Positions 61,480-64,000 of a stretch of 64,000 bases of DNA are shown here, one piece after another. Source of the DNA: Diphasiastrum complanatum. Its lineage: Eukaryota; Streptophyta; Lycopodiopsida; Lycopodiales; Lycopodiaceae. Both the position numbers and the translations under genes were made by a program. The stretch lies in assembly GCA_029204225.1 (NCBI GenBank), contig CM055103.1, forward strand, positions 45,126,380 through 45,190,379, read 5' to 3'. Each line of letters opens with the position of its first letter. Within the stretch, counting starts at the first letter, position 1. Below the pieces are notes generated by a model. The model made no database searches. It was given only the letters and a program-made list of their open reading frames with translations, and had not been told where the DNA came from.

Positions 61480-61709
61480 CTATTTCTCGAATAGACCTTT
61501 GTCTAGGGCCTTTGTGAAAATGCCAGCTACCATCTCCTTTGTTCCAATGAAGGTAGTCTGCAACATCTTCTTGCATATCAGATCCCTTATCAAGTGGTAT
61601 GTGATCGTAGTATGTTTCGTCCTTGAGTGAAACACAAGGTCTTTTGTCAGATGTATTATAGATGTGTTGTCCATCTGCAAAACCAGAGGTTCATTTCTTG
61701 TTTTGCCTA
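61480..61709 (-). pseudogene. Copia RNase H C-terminal fragment
   Basis: The minus strand encodes LVLQMDNTSIIHLTKDLVFH, then RTKHTTITYHLIRD and GIFTKALDKGLFE, the end of a copia RNase H (D.N.SAI.LA.NPV.H.RTKHI...H.IR). It is a different lineage from the other elements here. Its upstream part is cut off at 61710 by a plus-oriented LTR-X. Confidence 0.8.
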
Positions 61710-62438
61710 TGAAGATTATTAAAATATTATCTTCATATCTCAAGTTTGGGGCCATGTCCATGGTTATTTCTACTATATTTCATGTTGTACATAAAAGGTA
61801 TGTGAAGTGAGCACATAACCTTCTAGTCTACGTCATATTTGAGTTAGGTAGATTCAATTTTGATGACATGTAGAAGTTTAGATAGCATGCGATGTCATAC
61901 TGTATGCATGCAAGCCACATGCAATCAGTGCATGCAACATGCAAAGTGGTTTCTGTGATCTACACATGTCTAGGCAATTTTATGAGTTGACATGTAGTAC
62001 ATGCAACATCCATGCATGTAGTTACACATGTGGATCTCTGGTAGGTGAATTAGTTCAGTTAAGTGGACTTTCCATGTAACTCCACTATAGGAATTCGAGT
62101 CTCTCTCATGAAGGGAAAGCTTGGCATGTTTTGCCATATTGTGAATAATGAGATTTTGGTGATTTGGACTCATTCTCTCTCTACCCGAGTTCTCTTTCAT
62201 TGATTTTCTCTCACTACTCAAGAGCAGGCTGTTTTTCCCGTACTAATCACTTAGAATTATTTCTGGCATTCAATTCTCATAGTAAGAAGTTAGATTTTTT
62301 TATCAGATGTATGCCATTGTGCTCTTGTCATAGATTTTTCAAGTATATTGTTCTCTTATCAATCTTGTGCAATCACAACACCTTAGTAAGGTCCTGTAGG
62401 GTGTGTGGTGAAGTTCACATGTGCTAAAAACTTCACAT
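61710..62438 (+). repeat. LTR-X full copy, plus orientation
   Basis: 729 bp, starting TGAAGATTATTAAAATATTA and ending GCTAAAAACTTCACA. It is the reverse complement of the LTRs at 41755 and 47302. Confidence 0.9.
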
Positions 62439-62577
62439 GGTATCAGAGCTTCATGCTTTGAAGATGTGAGGGTGTATACATCAGATCTTTAGTGCTTTTG
62501 CTTGCAGGAACTCGGATTTGGGAGAGGGATTCAAACTCGTTGAGAGACAAGCTATCTATGGATCATAAGTGGATCAC
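62439..62577 (+). promoter_or_regulatory. Primer-binding site and leader of truncated family-X element
   Basis: TGGTATCAGAGC (62439-62450) follows the LTR directly. The next 125 bp match the leader at 47150-47289 and stop at about 62577, so the rest of this element is lost. Confidence 0.88.
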
Positions 62578-62582
62578 CCTGT

Positions 62583-63210
62583 TTACCAGACATGACACTC
62601 GAGCGAGTTGTCAGTCTTGTCGTTGATGAGAGACTGATGAGAGACGAAGGAGAAGGAAGCAGTGACCAAGAGAAGGCCCTTTTTACAAAGGGACAGATTA
62701 TTATATTTAATTAGGCTCTGCATTGAATTTTTAGAATCAAATGGTAGACCTATTTCTTGGGCACAAACTGCTTTCAGCTCCAACTGGTTAAAATCTCTAG
62801 TTTTGGAAACTCTGACAAATTTTTTTGTTTTATGAACTTGATCTCTAATTTTAGAGATCTCAGATGAATCCTTCAGAGGTTGGATAGAGGCTCCAGGAAA
62901 AATTAAAGTGGATTCTTTTGTTTTTTTCCTACTTTATTCAGAAGGAACTACTTTTGGTTGCTTGGCCATGGATTTATTGCTAGACTTTGGTTTCTCGGTT
63001 GTGGGTTCTATATGTGAAGCAGTCTAAGGTCTTTTTTTTTTGGGCAAGGAGGCTGATTTGGAGAGTGCAGATGTAGCAGTAGCATCTGTATTGGAAGGGA
63101 CAATGGAAGAAGCTATTTTATGTGTGCCATTGTCACAGACTTTGTACTATGGAAAGAATAGACTGGATCTTTCCTCTCAACAACAGCAAAGAGCACGTTT
63201 CTTAGACATT
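62583..63210 (-). pseudogene. Unrecognised decayed reading frame
   Basis: One minus-strand frame stays open for long stretches with a few stops: a Lys/Ser/Pro-rich part (KSSNKSMAKQPKVV), FPGASIQPLKDSSEISKIRD, then NQLELKAVCAQEIGLPFDSK and LIKYNNLSLCKKGLLLVTAS. Composition is protein-like and the stops fit decay, but I recognise no family. It could be a transposon-encoded protein or a host-gene scrap. Confidence 0.35.
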
Positions 63211-63399
63211 GTTTGAGGCTCTACATGACAGAAAACAGAAGAATAATGCTAGAGAACTTTGAGTATTCATAAAGTAATCTATGCTCAACATATATTGCAA
63301 TTATTATAGTTCCAATAAAATTAAATCTAATTCATTCAAACAAGACTGATGGTTTGCATAAACATTTATAATTTATTCCTTTTAAATCTATTCATACCA

Positions 63400-63790
63400 A
63401 TGTGCTTTGTCAAAATACGTTTTAACGGCTTCATCTTGACAAAGTCGAATCTTAAACATTTCCTTGTAAAAAATGAATATCGAACGACTTTTGTCAAGTA
63501 CTTTCACAAAAACATTGACAAAGCCCTCTTGCTCCTCATCATCATCCGGCTGATCGCCAAGGACTCTACCTTGTAAATGAAATGGACAATCTCCTCTTCC
63601 GCTCTTCTCAGCATTATGGATAAACAGTTCATCAAGTTTACTATTATTTACACCATTTGTAAAATAGAATATGTATTTCTTTTTGTCCTTCAGAGGAAAA
63701 TCCTGAGCCTAGTCTGAATTTGAAAGAAAATCTTCGGCATCCTTAATTTCGCTAAACTTTCATTCTAAGTCTGCAAAATACAGTTATTAT
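63400..63790 (-). pseudogene. Unrecognised acidic/basic reading frame
   Basis: A minus-strand frame of about 115 codons contains DFPLKDKKKYIFYFTNGVNN, AEKSGRGDCPFHLQGRVLGD, QPDDDEEQEGFVNVFVKVLD and SIFIFYKEMFKIRLCQDEAV, interrupted by one TAG. It lacks an ATG start, so it is easy to miss. No family recognised. It may be part of the same element or gene as 62583-63210. Confidence 0.35.
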
Positions 63791-64000
63791 TGGCATTTTA
63801 GTGATTCATAGGACAGGTACTAAAGGAGAATCACGATATATTATCATGAATATTCTCTAGGACATCTTACCCTAGGATCATCAAGGACCATATGGAAGGA
63901 GGATTTCTCAATGTTCCAGGAGTTGGAGACTTCAAAGTTGAATGGCACTTAGCAGGTGATTTAAAAATATTGAAATGCATGTATATTGTCTCTCATAGTT
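63791..64000. other. Window end, nothing recognised
   Basis: AT-rich, no gene or repeat partner seen. Confidence 0.4.

Overview
The window is plant nuclear DNA, probably from an angiosperm with a large genome. The evidence is nested Ty1/copia and Ty3/gypsy elements primed from initiator-tRNA-Met sites (TGGTATCAGAGCC), Helitron-type and CACTA-type ends, long GA/TA/CA microsatellites, and premature stops of the kind expected from CG/CHG methylation decay. I found no convincing single-copy host gene, and no rRNA, functional tRNA or CRISPR array. Almost every long reading frame belongs to a retrotransposon.

0-21 kb is an old layer. It holds broken Ty3/gypsy gag and pol pieces on both strands (0.4-1.9, 3.4-5.0, 6.8-7.5, 9.8-12, 15.4-16.3, 17.5-18.9 and 20.0-20.3 kb) and one copia gag-protease piece (7.9-9.0 kb). 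These are mixed with minisatellites of 24-26 bp period, three copies of one LTR family (called LTR-Y), two large palindromes (10.05-10.76 and 16.77-17.32 kb) and a 0.65-kb purine-only tract.

21-26.5 kb is AT-rich. It has two Helitron-like 3' ends, TA/TATG/CA microsatellites, one CACTA-like terminus and an unrecognised 151-codon frame.

26.6-32.7 kb is one complete young copia element on the minus strand: 682-bp LTRs with about 4 differences, a perfect 5-bp target duplication, and a single frameshift in an otherwise intact polyprotein. 32.9-35.5 kb is a deletion derivative of another copia family (LTR-Z). 36-41.7 kb has no genes and carries GA microsatellites plus a roughly 0.7-kb CACTA-like tandem repeat.

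41.8-48.0 kb is a second copia element (family X) that lost its zinc knuckle and protease and was then hit by a 1067-bp LTR-like insertion. 48.2-55.2 kb is a nest: a family-Z LTR was entered by a third copia element, whose reverse transcriptase segment is inverted and one of whose LTRs carries an 85-bp tRNA-derived retroposon. 55.9-59.0 kb is an LTR-less sister of that third element sharing its disrupted linker. 59.7-64 kb holds LTR remnants and two unrecognised decayed frames.

The parts do not form a pathway. The window is best read as a stratified record of insertion, deletion, inversion and methylation decay. I did not find a clearly new biological system. The best leads are the miniature tRNA-derived retroposon, the shared-defect copia pair, the three CX2CX3HX4C knuckles in one Gag, the two long hairpins and the LTR minisatellites.
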